DNA of 64,000 nt from Pezicula radicicola. Taxonomy: Eukaryota > Ascomycota > Leotiomycetes > Helotiales > Dermateaceae. The stretch is from NCBI GenBank assembly GCA_003008705.1, contig PDUO01000027.1, positions 500,425 to 564,424 of the forward strand. The letters are read 5' to 3'. Below, in pieces: positions 22,689 to 34,772 of this stretch. The notes under the pieces were generated by a model. It worked only from the letters and a program-made list of their open reading frames with translations, was not told where the DNA came from and searched no databases. Each line of letters starts with the position of its first letter. The first letter of the stretch is position 1. Both the position numbers and the translations under genes were made by a program.

Positions 22689-24107
22689 ATGGATATTCCA
22701 ACTCCACACCACAGTCCAATAGCATATGATAAGAACGGTAAAACAATCTGGCAAACAAAACCGAACGAGGAGATAATCAAGGCTATTGCTGAAGAAGTTT
22801 TCCACTCCTCGGATGTGACAGTGAAGTTTCTTGACCAGGGGGTCTACAACCAGGTCTTCACTCTGATGGTGCCGAATATATCCAAAAACTATCTGTTCAG
22901 GGTCACCAACCACAACATCCATCCAAAGCTCAAGACCGACAGCGAAGTTGCAACCCTGAAATTTCTACGACGATATACAGAGATCCCTGTGGCGGAAGTA
23001 AAAGCTTGGGAGTCGTCAATAGATCAGAATGTCAATGAACTGGGCTTCGAATGGATAATTATGGAAAGGATTCCAGGTGTCCCTCTGAAAGAAGTCTGGC
23101 GAAATATGACTTTGGAGGACAAAAAAAAACTTGTCGGACGTCTTGCAGAGCTTACCGCAGAGTTGAGAAAGTTTCCATTTCCCAAAATTGGCAGCATATA
23201 CACGACTTCAACATCACAGCCGCAACTTGCTAGGCGCTGTCTCTCCTCGCTTCGAAGTATCTACCACCGCCTATTCAACAAAATCGACAGCCGAAAATCC
23301 CATTTAGGTCAGATGGTTGACCAGTTATGCCTCGAGGATGAACGTCCTCCTCCCCTCCCAGACGGAAGCAGAGGTCCATTCCAGTCATCTGAAGAATGGA
23401 TGAAGGCACGCGTGCATATGCAGGAAGGATATGTGAGTACTATCCTAAAGCTACAAAGGCCCAAGGGGTAGGAAAATTGAATTTGGGGTTTCAGCGATAC
23501 TAATGAAAACAAGTGTAAACACCACACCAAACCACACGGCGCTAGTAAATATTTACTTGAAACCATCCCAGATATCTGCAGCCAGTCTGTGAAAGAATGT
23601 ACGAACGTGCTATACCATCATGACCTGAGCTATAGAAACATCATTGTTAATGAGGAAACATTCAGTATCAATGGAATCATTGATTGGGAAATGACTTGTG
23701 TTGTACCTATATGGAAAGCCAGGACATACCCCAAATTTCTCATGGCGAATAAGCTATCCAATGATGTGGAGCCTGACACTCCTTCACTCGAAGTCTATCA
23801 GCGAGTAGACGGCAAGACAGCCTGCAACAAGGACATTGGCCTTGTTATGGAAAAGTACCGGTGGGATGCAAAGATACTTCGCGACGAATTTGATAAGGCG
23901 TTAAAAGCAGCGTTGCCGCAAGATGACAGGCAAGATTTAAAGCCTCATGTCATTCGTCGAATGCGAGAGCTCGAGCACGCAACTGAATTGTTGGGCTTAT
24001 GGAACAATGGCACTGTAACAGATACCATTAGAACATGGAAGAAACAAGACCAGAAAGGTTTGTTATACTTCGTGCATCTCAACAACCCTTTCTTGTATCA
24101 GAACTAA
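22689..24107 (+). CDS. APH/choline-kinase-like phosphotransferase family protein
   Basis: Protein-kinase-fold small-molecule phosphotransferase; true substrate unknown in this fungal family. Exons 22689-23432 and 23514-24107 (intron GTGAGT..TACTAAT..AAG), 445 residues. An N-lobe with VKFLDQGVYNQVF (nucleotide-binding loop) and WIIMERIPGVPL (hinge, about residue 120) precedes the catalytic HHDLSYRNIIVN loop and the metal-binding GIIDWEM. The C-terminus may be spliced further: a donor GTTTGT at 24057, a branch AACTAAC and an acceptor CAG at 24118 would replace the last residues by a different tail ending near 24189. The remaining boundaries are firm. The 3.2 kb upstream holds no gene, so no operon-like context. 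Confidence 0.85.
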
Positions 24108-25987
24108 CATTATCTCAGCTAGAGAAACCCACATAGCTAATGTCATTAATACCGACGACAACGATGTGCGGATGCAGATAACGCCTTGATTGGAATTGGA
24201 ATTGTCGAAAGTTTTTAACAGGGAGACATAAGGAGGGGGGCTTTGTATGCCATAGTATAGCGAGCGAGCGTCTATTTCAATCCCAAAGCTTGTCTTCATG
24301 TGTGCTACATTCTTATGCATCTGTTGCTGTGCTGAATTTGAGTAACTCACTTGATCTGAGTAACTAACTTCGTCTGAGTAGGCCTCCTTCCTCTGGAACT
24401 ATCACGGTCCCTTGATTTCTTTCCGAAGAAGTTACCGCTTTTATTCTTCCATCTATAGAGACATTGACTTTCAGCTTCTGAAAACTCATAGACACCTTGC
24501 ATTGGAAATGAAAACAGCAGCCCAGTTTTCAACCCAAACCTTGCCAAAGATTGATGTGGTGGGCATGTTGATATAGCTTTATGGAACATGTTTTACACCC
24601 CTCTATGTTTTAAATCTTGTGGTAAGCCAGCAAAGAATTATGCAAAAGTACAAAAGCGCAAAAATAAAGTAACTCGCACTTAACTGGTAATTGTTGAATT
24701 AAATAGGAGTAGTCATGTGATCGTCACCCTCTGGCTACTACACAGAATCAACACCACTTTGCGTATCCACATGTTGCTCCCTAAATAACTTTTTCTTTCA
24801 ACAATAAACAGAAGCACTACCAATTTCTCTGTTTTCTTGTCCTCTTCAACATACTTGCTGATAGTTCTGACATAGGCCAAATCAACTGAGTTACCACGAA
24901 ACTAGGCGTTAATGTCGCCGGTTCAAAGGCCAGGTATTGCATTCCTTTGTGTATTGATATCCAGCAAAGAAAACATATGAAACATATAAAAGGCATGGAG
25001 CTGACTTCCCCAGAACGGGGATTTGCTCCTTATTATTGCAATTATGTCTCTACCTAGCCCTATGCAGTATAACGCTATGCCGTTGGTCATAGCATCACGG
25101 CGTGCGGAAAGCCAATAGGTGCGGGGAGCAGCATGCTGTTCTCCTAGTGCATGAGCGGTGGTGATCTGCATGGATTCTTGTTTGCTTCTTTTTGCAAGAG
25201 CTATTACGTAGATTCTGGTACCTCAAAAAAGTAACTCTCTGACGTAGGTAAAGTATGCTCGATGTCCGTGCAGTACTTGGTGGAGTCTCCGTACTTGCTT
25301 ATGGTTAATTGATGCATGAACCGAGTTTAGAAGGCTTCTTCTGTTCTTATGATTTGCTTGATGTTGTGATGTCGGACTTCCACCATTTTGTCCAAGATTC
25401 AAACACAAGCCAAACAGCGACCGGGCGCCTCGGCCCAGCACTCTTAAAAATTTATTCACCAACGGCGACGATGTCACTACGCACAAGGCGCATTTCTAGC
25501 CCAACGCCGCCAAAGGCGATTTGCACGCAGAGACCCCAAGTTGGTCGCTCTCCTCCGCCATTGACCCGCTAAAACTCGCTACCATTTGTCACTTATCACA
25601 TTGAAGTGACCCTGACCAGATCCCCTTACATCTCCCACACTCAACCACAACCACAAAAGTATCGCGCGTCCTAGGAGCATTACTTTGCGCTTCAGCGCCC
25701 AAACCTCGGCGTATAGGTACCTACTCCCTGCAGCCATGATGTTTTCCACGGCTACTCACAGTTACAACGCCAATCATCGGCGCGGCTCTGTTCCCAACGC
25801 CTAGTGCTCGCTGCACGCAGAGAATAGCCTAGGAATATTCACGTTTGCCGTAGGATGAATGTACCACTAGTCTGCTAACTTCTCGACATGATCGCCCCAT
25901 TGTAATTGTTCTTTCTGTTCTACAAACTACACGATACGAGTAGCTGCTGGTTCATGGCACTGCATACATCCGGGACCGAGATCCATC
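24108..25987. other. Intergenic, no gene seen
   Basis: 1.9 kb. A short GAGTAACTCACTTGATCTGA motif pair lies at 24340-24375 (see the dispersed-motif finding). The part after about 25400 is GC-richer and probably promoter/5' leader of the methyltransferase gene. Confidence 0.4.
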
Positions 25988-27448
25988 ATGCCACCGCCGT
26001 ATCCTAACCCCGCCGACTCTGCCATTTCTGTGGCCACGTTGGGCCTCGACAACCCCAATCCGAGTACGATACTCAATCCATTGGGGTCTAGCAAAGACCA
26101 GGGTTCAGAGCATCTGTTGATTGCAAACCCCGGTCCTCGTACCTCACCTGAAGTTCCAGCCACTTACGCCGACTTATCACCCGAAGAGCAAGCGGCACAA
26201 GATGCAGAGGGCGAAGCAGCAGTCCACCAAGCGCAGAATTATATCGAGGCGGACAGTGGTTCAGATGCCCAGTCGGTGAGCGATGCGGGTTACGAGACGG
26301 ATAGTGTGGGAACAGCATCGACATCTTTGGCATCGAGTGTGCGCGATTACGCTTGGGAGAATGGACGGCGGTACCATCGGTTTCGGGAAGGATCATATAA
26401 TTTCCCTAATGACGATTCAGAGCAAGACCGAGAGGATATGAAGCATGCGATGATGGTGCATCTGTTGCACGGGCGGTACCATTATGCACCAATTGGACCG
26501 AATCCGCAGAATGTCCTGGATATAGGCACTGGGACTGGAATATGGGCCATTGAGAGTGAGTGCTGGTATGGGCTGCTTGTAGCAGACTGCAGCTAATGTA
26601 TTTGCAGTGGGAGACCTATATCCAGGCGCAAATATATTGGGTGTTGATTGTACGTATATCTTTGAGTGTCGTTAGACAAATCTACAAGGCCACTCAACTA
26701 ACGTTGGATTGTCTACCGGTAGTGAGTCCAATACAGCCGGAATGGGTACCACCGAACGTCAAGTTCATGGTAGATGATGTTGAAAGTGCATGGTTGCGTC
26801 CAGTTGACCATTTTGATTACGTACATTCGCGACATACTGTTATGGCAATTAGAGACTGGCCAAAACTCATGGGCCGAGTTCTGAGGTAAGGCTCTCTATG
26901 ATTGCCCCAACGGGAAACTTACTGAGGAACAATTCAGACACTTGAAGCCCGGTGGCTGGTACGAAATGCAAGAAATTCACCATTATCCCTACTGCCATGA
27001 TGGCACAATGCCGCCGAACCACCTTATCACACAGTACTGGGGTTTAATAATTGACGCGCTCGCCCGCCTCGGCGTAAACTTCAACGCAACGCTACTTCTC
27101 GAGAACACGATGCGTGAAGCAGGCTTTGTAAACGTACACACACGTATCTTCCACGTCCCAATCGGTTTATGGCCTCGAAATAAAGTACTTAAGAAGGTAG
27201 GGTTATACTGGCGGACTATTCTCCTCGATGGTGCACAACCGATCGCCCTGGGGCCCTTAACACGAGGCCTGGGTTGGACCAAGGAACAGGTCGAGGTTTG
27301 GCTTATTGAAGTAAGGAAGGCATATATGGACGGTTGGGTTCATTCACACATGCCGCTCTACATAATATGTGGACAGAAGCCGGGGCCGGATGTACATGTT
27401 TATGGGACTGGGGAGGTTCCGCCTTGGGCCGATGTGCCTATCACATGA
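25988..27448 (+). CDS. LaeA-like SAM-dependent methyltransferase
   Basis: Exons 25988-26555, 26608-26649, 26723-26885 and 26938-27448; all introns GT..AG and frame-preserving; 427 residues. A low-complexity acidic N-terminus (about 120 residues) precedes the class I methyltransferase fold: YAWENGRRYHRFREG, SAM motif I VLDIGTGTGIWAIE, then GVDLSPIQPEWVPPN, FDYVHSRHTVM and LKPGGWYEMQE. These are hallmarks of the large fungal family that includes LaeA and many paralogues (Methyltransf_23). LaeA itself controls secondary metabolism from the nucleus; most paralogues are uncharacterised, so a regulator of the PKS locus is possible but not shown. Confidence 0.92.
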
Positions 27449-29267
27449 GATATCTGACTGACACAGGAACTGTAAGGAAGGAGTCGTAGGGGGTAAGGAA
27501 GGAGTCTTAGGGAGGAAGGAAGCATTGCCTGGCGTACATAGGTGGGAAGGCTATATTCATTTTTCTCTCTCACAGCTATATACCTCTACAACGGGGGATG
27601 GAATCAAGCGATCCATCAATCCGAAAAAGCGAGTTGTGGAGTGGAATACAGTCAGTATATATGGTGGCGATAGGGAGGTGGAGTTTGTTAATGATAGAAG
27701 GCTATGAGAATGTATAATTGGAATATGTATGGAAGTGTTCCAATAAAGAATGTATATTTCTGGAGCTTGAGGACGAGTCTTTCTCTCTGATGTCTCTTGT
27801 TGCTTCTCTTATGGGACTCTTGGATCAATGGGATGAGGGCACTTTCGATTGCAGAGGTACACAGCTGAGTTGCTGAAATTATAGCCTTTGATCCTTGGGG
27901 TAGTTTTCTAGGTCGCTACGTTATCTCAATTGCCCCTTGCTTTGGCCAAGTAGGTACTAAGAACTCTTCTGGTCTTCGCACTGCACCTATGTCATGTCGC
28001 ATCATAGACTAGTAAAGCCACAGCAATTACCCGTAGTTATTGTTGGACGAGTGATCGACATCTCTGTCAAGTTTTGAGACATGTCTATTGGAAACAACGT
28101 AAGAATGTGTCTTCCACACACTCAATTTATCAAAGGCGGCTGAGAGATTTATTATACGAGGATCTGTTCTTGGAGTGCCTAGGAAGCTTTGACTTTAAAC
28201 TTCTTGAGACCTCTGTAGCTTCCTCAGTTCCTAGTTTCTCGTTGAGTTCCTGATTTGTTTGGTTTTTCAGAATGGTTGTTAGGTTTTTGATAGTGGTATT
28301 GACAATAATGAGTTTCTTGACAACATCTCTTCTTATTTAGAGCGAGATGTGCTGGTAACTGAAGAAACCGTAGAGGTCTTTTGATGGTTTGTAGTTAAGC
28401 CTCATCTCGTCATGGGCTCTAGAGATTGCGTCGTCCTCGGGTGATAGAAATGAGTTCATGCCAGGGTCCTCACTTAAGGGATTGTGAGAGCAGAGTCCAG
28501 TGTATGGGAGATTCTGCTCGCTAGGCTTCGATCCTAGTTATCTGTATTCCAAAAATCAGCTGAATCTGTTAGATAGCTACTGAGCTGAGCGAGTACTTTA
28601 CCAATTTACCAGCATGGTATCTAGATTATCCTACAAAGCTAATACAACTCCTTTTCACTTATGTAAGTAAGTGGCGTATAGGACTTAAGCTCTGTTCAAG
28701 TGTCTACTTGTCAAGACGGCGATCAGCCTGCTTATCGAACCTAGGTATGATATTATAAAGAGGAAAATCTGTGAAAGCACGTCCGAAAGGAATTGTATTG
28801 TTCGGTCTCTGCCTTGACCTGAGCTGTCGAATCTTTCACTGTTCTATAGATTAACATTAAACCGAGGCCTTATACAGTACATTCTGTTAAATTACTAGTA
28901 TTAGATACGTACTTATCTCAGTATAAAAACCCCGTAAAAAAAAATCTAGTTACACAACTCCACAAAACAAACAAAAAATCAAGCTTAAAGCTAACCCGAA
29001 TCAAGTACAGCCACAAAACCTATTTCAACCCACGTTATCTTAGGAATCTTCCTTTCCGTTCCATCCCCTCAACTGCAACGTTAAAACCCTGTCAAGTTAT
29101 TAACCTAATGCTACACCACATGTTCACACGCCACACCACACCAAACTCGCTTGCTAACTAGCCAGCTCGCTACTTGGTGTAATATACTCTCACAGCCTCG
29201 CCAAATGCAAGCCATAAAGCCATTGCACAAACTAGCGTGCGGCATACCTTCGTAGCATGCCATGCCA

Positions 29268-29465
29268 TCATGACACTAGACACGGCTTGTTCTGGTGGCG
29301 AACCGGTAAAGTAGTAACACTAATAACACTACCGATTGTTAGACCGATAACGTAGAAGCCTAGCACAGAGATGGAAACGGGAACAGGGAAGGACTGAAAT
29401 GGCTTGAATTTTTGCTTAGTTCTCCGCAGGTAGCTAAAGGTAACGACTTCGGCTGCGAGCGCCAT
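29268..29465 (-). CDS. Possible 65-residue single-pass membrane peptide
   Basis: Short frame MALAAEVVTFSYLRRTK.. with one good membrane segment (VSISVLGFYVIGLTIGSVIS) and basic flanks. No family recognised; the downstream context could contain further exons. Reported only because the hydrophobic segment and good start look non-random. Confidence 0.2.
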   Translation of the reverse strand: MALAAEVVTFSYLRRTKQKFKPFQSFPVPVSISVLGFYVIGLTIGSVISVTTLPVRHQNKPCLVS

Positions 29466-30258
29466 TTCTATTTAGTTATCGTACGATTGTTGTTGTTAGG
29501 AGTTAGTTAGTTTTGTTAGTTGGTTATAGCCACGTTACCATGGTTTTGTTATTGTTGGATGAGGGTTTCGGGGATTACTTGGCTCTTGGGAGAGAGATTT
29601 TTGGGGAGACCTTGTGGGAGAAACGTGGTTTGCAGGGCTTGGGATATGATGGTGCAGGAAATGTGATGCATGTATATTTGCTTTTTGAAATGAGAGGATG
29701 AGAGAATCATGTGAAATGAAATCTGATTATGTTTTCTTCCTTGTACTGTAGTCATGAGAGCTGAGCTTTCGATTACTTGAGAGTCGAGAAATGCGGGTCA
29801 AAAAGAGAGAAGACTTCAAGGCTGGCTTGAACCTGGAAATCTTTCGAGTTCGAAACGCTTTGACTCTCTCCGATGGTGTTGTTTCCGAACTTACTCTATA
29901 CAGAGATACCAGTACAGAGAGACTGTTCTAGAAGGAAACGCTTGCATAGCGGCGTAGAATAGTGGAAGTTACAATAAAAGCATGTGCGAAAGCGTATCCA
30001 CGCTATCGGGCTCTATAAGCCAGTCACAGTGCTTCAGATGCCCTCATTCACCACTTCCTGTTTTTCAACAAGGTGATAGAATTTAGGTTCTAGTGGTTGT
30101 CAATTGCTTTTTCTAGTGACATGGTAGTTTGTTGGTTTGGGGTTCTCATGATTACAGGGTAGAGCTTCCCAAATCCAGGTTGTGGTGCATTGGTGTTGCG
30201 AGTCAGTGGCAGCTCATTCAGCTTCCCTGTACGGAGTAGACAGGGTACTCAGTATGGT

Positions 30259-30386
30259 ACGGAGGTCACGGCATATACCCTGTATTCGCTAAATAAGGAC
30301 GCTGTGGCTAGGCAACGGGAGCCTGTATTAATTATTCTATAGGGTACATGCCCTATAGTCTTATGACTTTTTGCCGTAACCTCTGT
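30259..30386. mobile_element. Diverged short copy of the 46.2-kb MITE
   Basis: Starts CGGAGGTCACGGC and ends GCCGTAACCTCTG, i.e. terminal inverted repeats matching those at 46150-46389, with TA directly flanking both ends. The interior GCTGTGGCTAGGCAACGGG matches the 46-kb copy in reverse orientation. About 130 bp, so it is a deletion derivative. Confidence 0.65.
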
Positions 30387-30399
30387 AAGGTGAGTTGTT

Positions 30400-30870
30400 C
30401 TATGACGACACGCTTAATACAGCAACGAATTAACTAATAAGGGGGCCGCATACGAATATGTTACGTATTAGTTAATATATTAAGACTTGATTTCCTTACC
30501 TTTAAAACTAAGTATTAAAATTCTTAAAAAAAAGTTAATAATACTATTCCTCTATATAATAGATAAAGATTTCTTATATTCTACCTCTATTAATATTATA
30601 TAACTTAAAATATCCTCTAAGAGAGGCTTTATTATAGAATAACCTACTAAAATACTATTTATTATATAGGTTAGAACCTCTACTTTATAAAAGATTCCAC
30701 TATTTTATATAAGTTACATAAAAATGATTAGAATGTATTAGCTAATACAACGTCTTATTAGCTAACATAGCGTCGAATTTGGATTTTCTATTATATTAAC
30801 CAATTCGACGTCGTATTGACTGATAAGGCATGCCGTATTGACCAATTCGAAAATTGGCGAATGCGTCGTA
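30400..30870. repeat. AT-rich relic with repeated TATTAGTTAATA-like motifs
   Basis: Very TA-rich core (30480-30760). The margins carry related motifs in both orientations: CGAATTAACTAATA, GTATTAGTTAATA, GTATTAGCTAATACAACG and CCAATTCGACG. Looks like the RIP-worn remains of a DNA transposon with subterminal repeats. Confidence 0.45.
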
Positions 30871-31336
30871 ACAGTTCAGTGTTCTCCATATTTAACAAAC
30901 AGGTGACTAGTAGTAAATATTAATGTTATTATTTCCTTGAACTATAATTAGTGCAACAAAAGTCTGTAGAAAATAATCTATATACCTAACCAGTATCATT
31001 CCACTCCATCCATCAAGCCCCTCTAAAAACTCTCCTCGGCTCGGCCCAAGAATCTGCATCCAATACCAAAAAAAAAAGGAAACCCCTGCCTTCAAATCCA
31101 AAGACCAATCGGAACACCAGAATTCCACTCGAAAACAGGTCCATCCAATTATCAGACGATCCAAAACTCCACAAAAATTACGCACAGCACATGGTACCCT
31201 TGCCAACTTGTTGCTTCGATAGATATCTCGCTTAAGGAGGAACACCGCATTCAAACCCTCCCCTCCAACAGCTGCAGCATCCGGATCTGCGTACTTTCTT
31301 TGGAAACATCTGCATAACGGCTGCAGAGTTCCTTCT

Positions 31337-31339
<3 letters not shown>

Positions 31340-31367
<28 letters not shown>
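31340..31367 (+). repeat. (CT)n microsatellite in the O-methyltransferase leader
   Basis: About 14 CT units followed by imperfect TTCTCTCATA copies, upstream of the gene at 31991. CT-rich leaders are common in expressed fungal genes. Confidence 0.9.
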
Positions 31368-31371
<4 letters not shown>

Positions 31372-31990
31372 TCTCTCATATTTCCCATTCACTCCTCCTT
31401 CGCTCTTTCAATTATCCGAGAAAATCAAAATCTCATTTTTTTTTGATAGGGTCGGATGTGGTAAAAGAAGCAAATAATAAACGGGAAGCTACAGCATAGC
31501 AAAGCAAAAATTTCGGGAACGAAAAATCCACGAGGGGGTTATGGTTTACCACGCGACAAGGGCATTGTGATTGTTGGCTTGGGTCAATTCAGAGCAAAAA
31601 AAAGAAACGTAGGACAAGGGTTTGTTTGGCAGTACCGACAACTGCAAGCACAGAAGAAAAAAAGAAACGAAAGGACAAGAAGCTGGTTCCCGATAACCTG
31701 GGTTTGGGATCGTCAGGGAAGCTTTTGTTCTTCGATTGATTGATTGCTCTGGGATGAGATTGGGGGATGAACCTATCTGCGATAACTTGAGAGCAAAGAA
31801 ATTGTTACGGATTTTGCTGGGACGAAACGCACGAACTAACGAGACGAACTCTATCCATTTCCTGGGTCGAGCTGTTGCGATCGCTGGGTTCCCACGGATT
31901 TGGGCAGGAGAGGGTCATATCGAACTGATTGATTTGAGGGTTGGGAAGGAGATATCTTGAGGGTTTTTCCAGGACCGGAGAATTTCGAAG

Positions 31991-33566
31991 ATGGTGAAGT
32001 TACAGATTGCAAGGAGTGGACCGAGTCTGCGCGCATGGTTTTTACCATCTGCAACTGCCTGCCTTGAGCAGAGAAGATACAGTGCAATGGCAGTCCCACT
32101 TCCAATTACCAAGCAAGAGCCAAACCCCAGCAATACCGAAACAATACGTCCCATAGAGTCCAGACGACCCAATTTAATCGATCTAGCAGCAATTATTACA
32201 CGAGAAACCGAGAAGCTAGATCGGTATCTAAAGGCAGAAGGACTACAACAGCCGGGTTTCGATGTTGATAGTCCCTTGAATTTCCCAAAGTTGCCGTATA
32301 ATATCAGGAAGGCGAGGGAACGTGTAATCAAGGCTAGTAAGGAGCTGGGAGAATTGGCTACAGGTCCTACGGAGGGCATTAGGTGGATGGCTTGGGATGT
32401 GAGATTTTCTCTTCTTCCTACATAACATCTACTTAACTAACATATTACAGCACAATAACTCACTCTCACTACACGCAGTATACCACTACAATATTGGTAA
32501 TCCCCTCTCATCTCTCTTCAAACAAAAAAAAAACCACATCACTAATCCACAACCAGCAAAATCCTTCCCCCTAAACAGCACAGCAACATACGCCCAAATA
32601 GCAAAAACAATCAACTTGGACGAATTAAACACCCGCCGCCTCCTCCGCCACGCAATGACAAACCGGATCTTCCACGAGCCAACACCCGGCGTAGTAGCCC
32701 ACACAGCGCGATCCCGCGTCCTCGCAACCGACAGCGCAATGACAGACTGGGTCGGGTTCTGCGTAGAAGACCTATTCCCAGCAGCATCTCAAACGATAAG
32801 CGCACTCAAGAATTTCCCCTCAGCAAGTGAACCCACCCAAACAGGCTTCTGCGTAGCGAACAATACAGTAAATAAAGAACCAATGTTCGTAACATTCGGA
32901 AAGGAACCTAAGAGAGCAAAGAGAATGGGTGGTGCTATGACCAGCTTAACGGGTGGAGAAGGATATGAAGTAAAATACCTAGTGGATAATTACGACTGGG
33001 AAGCCATCGATAAGAAACGAGGAACAGTAGTCGATTTAGGAGGATCTCACGGATTCGTCTGCGCAGACCTAGCTAACCGATTCCCAAATCTAAACTTCAT
33101 AGTACAAGACCTACCCAAAACCGTAGCTTCAGCACCGCATCTCAAACCCGAACTAGCCTCCCGAATAACATTCCAAGTTCATGATTTCCACACTCAACAA
33201 CCTGTTAAAGGAGCAGATGTCTACCTCTTCCGTTGGATATTACATAATCATTCAACTCCTTATGCTGTTAATATGTTCAGACAGCTTATTCCGGCGTTGA
33301 AGAAGGGAGCGAGGATTATTATCAATGATTATTGTCTTGATGAGAGTAACAGGGAGGGGGATCATGATGAAAAGATTATGAGGACTATGGATTTGGTTAT
33401 GCTTACTTTGCTGAATGCGCAGGAGAGGACTGAGGAGGAGTTTCGAAGGCTTTTTCAGAGTGCTGACAGTAGATTTGTGTTTAAGGGTGTTACTAGACCT
33501 GAGGGTTGTAGGATGAGTATTGTGGAGGCTGTTTGGGAGGGTGAGGATTTTGGTGGGGAGCATTAG
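31991..33566 (+). CDS. SAM-dependent O-methyltransferase (plant COMT-like, fungal secondary-metabolite type)
   Basis: Transfers a methyl group to a hydroxyl of a small, often aromatic, metabolite. Exons 31991-32398, 32451-32496 and 32557-33566; 487 residues. Motifs: dimerisation part with HAVYHYNI and TYAQIAKTINLDE, Phe/His-rich HEPTPGVVAHTARSR, SAM motif VVDLGGSHGFV, DLP motif, and RWILHNHS with the catalytic-type His. The second intron could be retained in frame; splicing gives the better match (YHYNIAKSFPLNSTATY). The first 32 residues resemble a presequence; a start at the internal Met (32087) is also possible. The coding strand switches sharply from G-poor to G-rich near 33240. No PKS adjoins it. 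Confidence 0.9.
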
Positions 33567-34376
33567 TTGTTGGTAGGCATGCTCTTTTTGGTTTCTTGTA
33601 TGGGTCTTTTGTATGGAAGCGAGATTTTTTTTGGCCGGGCGTTCTTGGTTGTCTTTGGGAATTACTGGAATGGGAACATCAACCAATTCCTGGTTGAGAT
33701 AATTCTCTGATATTTTCACGGCGGGTTTTCTTTTCTTGGTTAGATACTCTTAGCTTTTGGTTCTGTCTGGATGATACCTTTTTCTTCTTCTTTTAACGGC
33801 AGGGCGCAACCGTCTGCAAGCCATTGATTTTGGGGTTTGCGAATCTAAGCTAATGCGGGCATTGGAGTAAGGTAGAAAGTAGTATTGAAAACCCTTCCAA
33901 TAGGTCTCCATCATTTTGTGGGTAGAAGTAAATTAGAGGAGTTGTTACTTAAGACCCTTTGACTTGCAAACTTGATTTACTCTCTAGTCCTTTAAAGAAA
34001 AAGAAAAGAAGAAAAATTCATGGGGTGCTTCCAAGTACCGTACGAATTAGTCTATAAGAGACCACTTTAATTAGGGTAAGATTTACCCAAATCAAGTGGG
34101 TTACTCAAGTCCATCTCTTATGTCTGAAGAGATAACTGTTTGAAATGATCTCTTAAAACCCAGTTCGCACGGTACTTTGAATCTTGCCTCAGATTCGTAA
34201 TTGGAAATTGCCCGCCTGCGCTCTTGCTGCGCAGCACTATATACTCTCTCTCTTTTTTTTTTTTGGTCTGCTTATTTGGCGGATAAGATTGCGTAGATTG
34301 ATGTTACTTCGATGTTCTCGGGAATTGTTGGATTTGCTGGTCATTGTGAGAAACAGGGTATATCACATTGCGACTG
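33567..34376. other. Intergenic with a MITE copy
   Basis: 3' UTR of the O-methyltransferase, then a 145-bp inverted-repeat element at 34033-34177 (own entry) and a T-rich tract near 34250. No gene seen. Confidence 0.45.
34033..34177. mobile_element. Short inverted-repeat element (MITE family B), copy 1
   Basis: Begins AAGTACCGTACGAATTAG and ends with the imperfect reverse complement (TTCGCACGGTACTT). Terminal inverted repeats are about 35 bp and include a shared TAAGAGAYCAYTTT block. The interior carries AAATCAAGTGGGTTACTCAAG. A second copy lies at 36148-36309 in the opposite orientation. Confidence 0.65.
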
Positions 34377-34772
34377 TTATGGTGTGCTGGTACTGTATCG
34401 GCGGGTCAAAGGGATGTATGTGGGGTATATGATGTTCTGGTATACTGGTATTTGCGGTATTGGTGACCAGTAATTGTAGACGTTGTAGGTGATGTTCTGG
34501 TATATCGGTATCTGCTGTGTTAGTTGGTATGGATTGCAAGGATTGTATGCAATTGCTCCTGTCGAGTCATGATACGGATGATACGAAGGATGTTCGGGCC
34601 TCGCGGCTTGTGAATGGGGTTGACAGTGGGATGTCTCTTGTACCGGTGAACCATCTACTATTACATCATTAGTAAGAAGACGAGAAAATCGACGATGGAT
34701 GTGGCATACTGGTGGAAGGCTACATTGTCTTGGTGACCATCTGCCGCGAAGACTTGATAGTTCCATCGTCAT
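34377..34772 (-). CDS. Hypothetical protein with two Tyr/Pro/Gln-rich repeats
   Basis: 131-residue frame. The C-terminal half has two related units (QQIPIYQNITYN.. and PQIPVYQNIIYP..), encoded by near-direct DNA repeats at about 34431-34530. The 5' flank has a splice acceptor TTCTTGCAG at about 34795 in the presumed leader. A canonical intron-like segment (GTATGC..TACTAATG..TAG) lies inside the frame near 34666-34717, so the true structure is uncertain. No family recognised. Similar in style to the ORF at 37056-37682. Confidence 0.3.
   Translation of the reverse strand: MTMELSSLRGRWSPRQCSLPPVCHIHRRFSRLLTNDVIVDGSPVQETSHCQPHSQAARPEHPSYHPYHDSTGAIAYNPCNPYQLTQQIPIYQNITYNVYNYWSPIPQIPVYQNIIYPTYIPLTRRYSTSTP

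Larger units (their letters stand above)
27449..31990. other. Gene-poor 4.5 kb with repeats
   Basis: Holds no firm gene. Notable content: a short open frame at 29268-29465 (minus), a MITE-like element at 30259-30386, an AT-rich relic at 30400-30870, a (CT)n tract at 31340-31367, and a C/A-rich leader for the O-methyltransferase. Confidence 0.4.

Noticed and set aside
24900..24960. GTCGCCGGTTCAAAGGCC, looks like a tRNA T arm
   Set aside because: No pairing acceptor stem, no D arm, and the box B end does not match the consensus.
32611..32805. Minus-strand Arg/Leu/Gly-rich frame inside the O-methyltransferase
   Set aside because: Antisense shadow in a C-rich exon.
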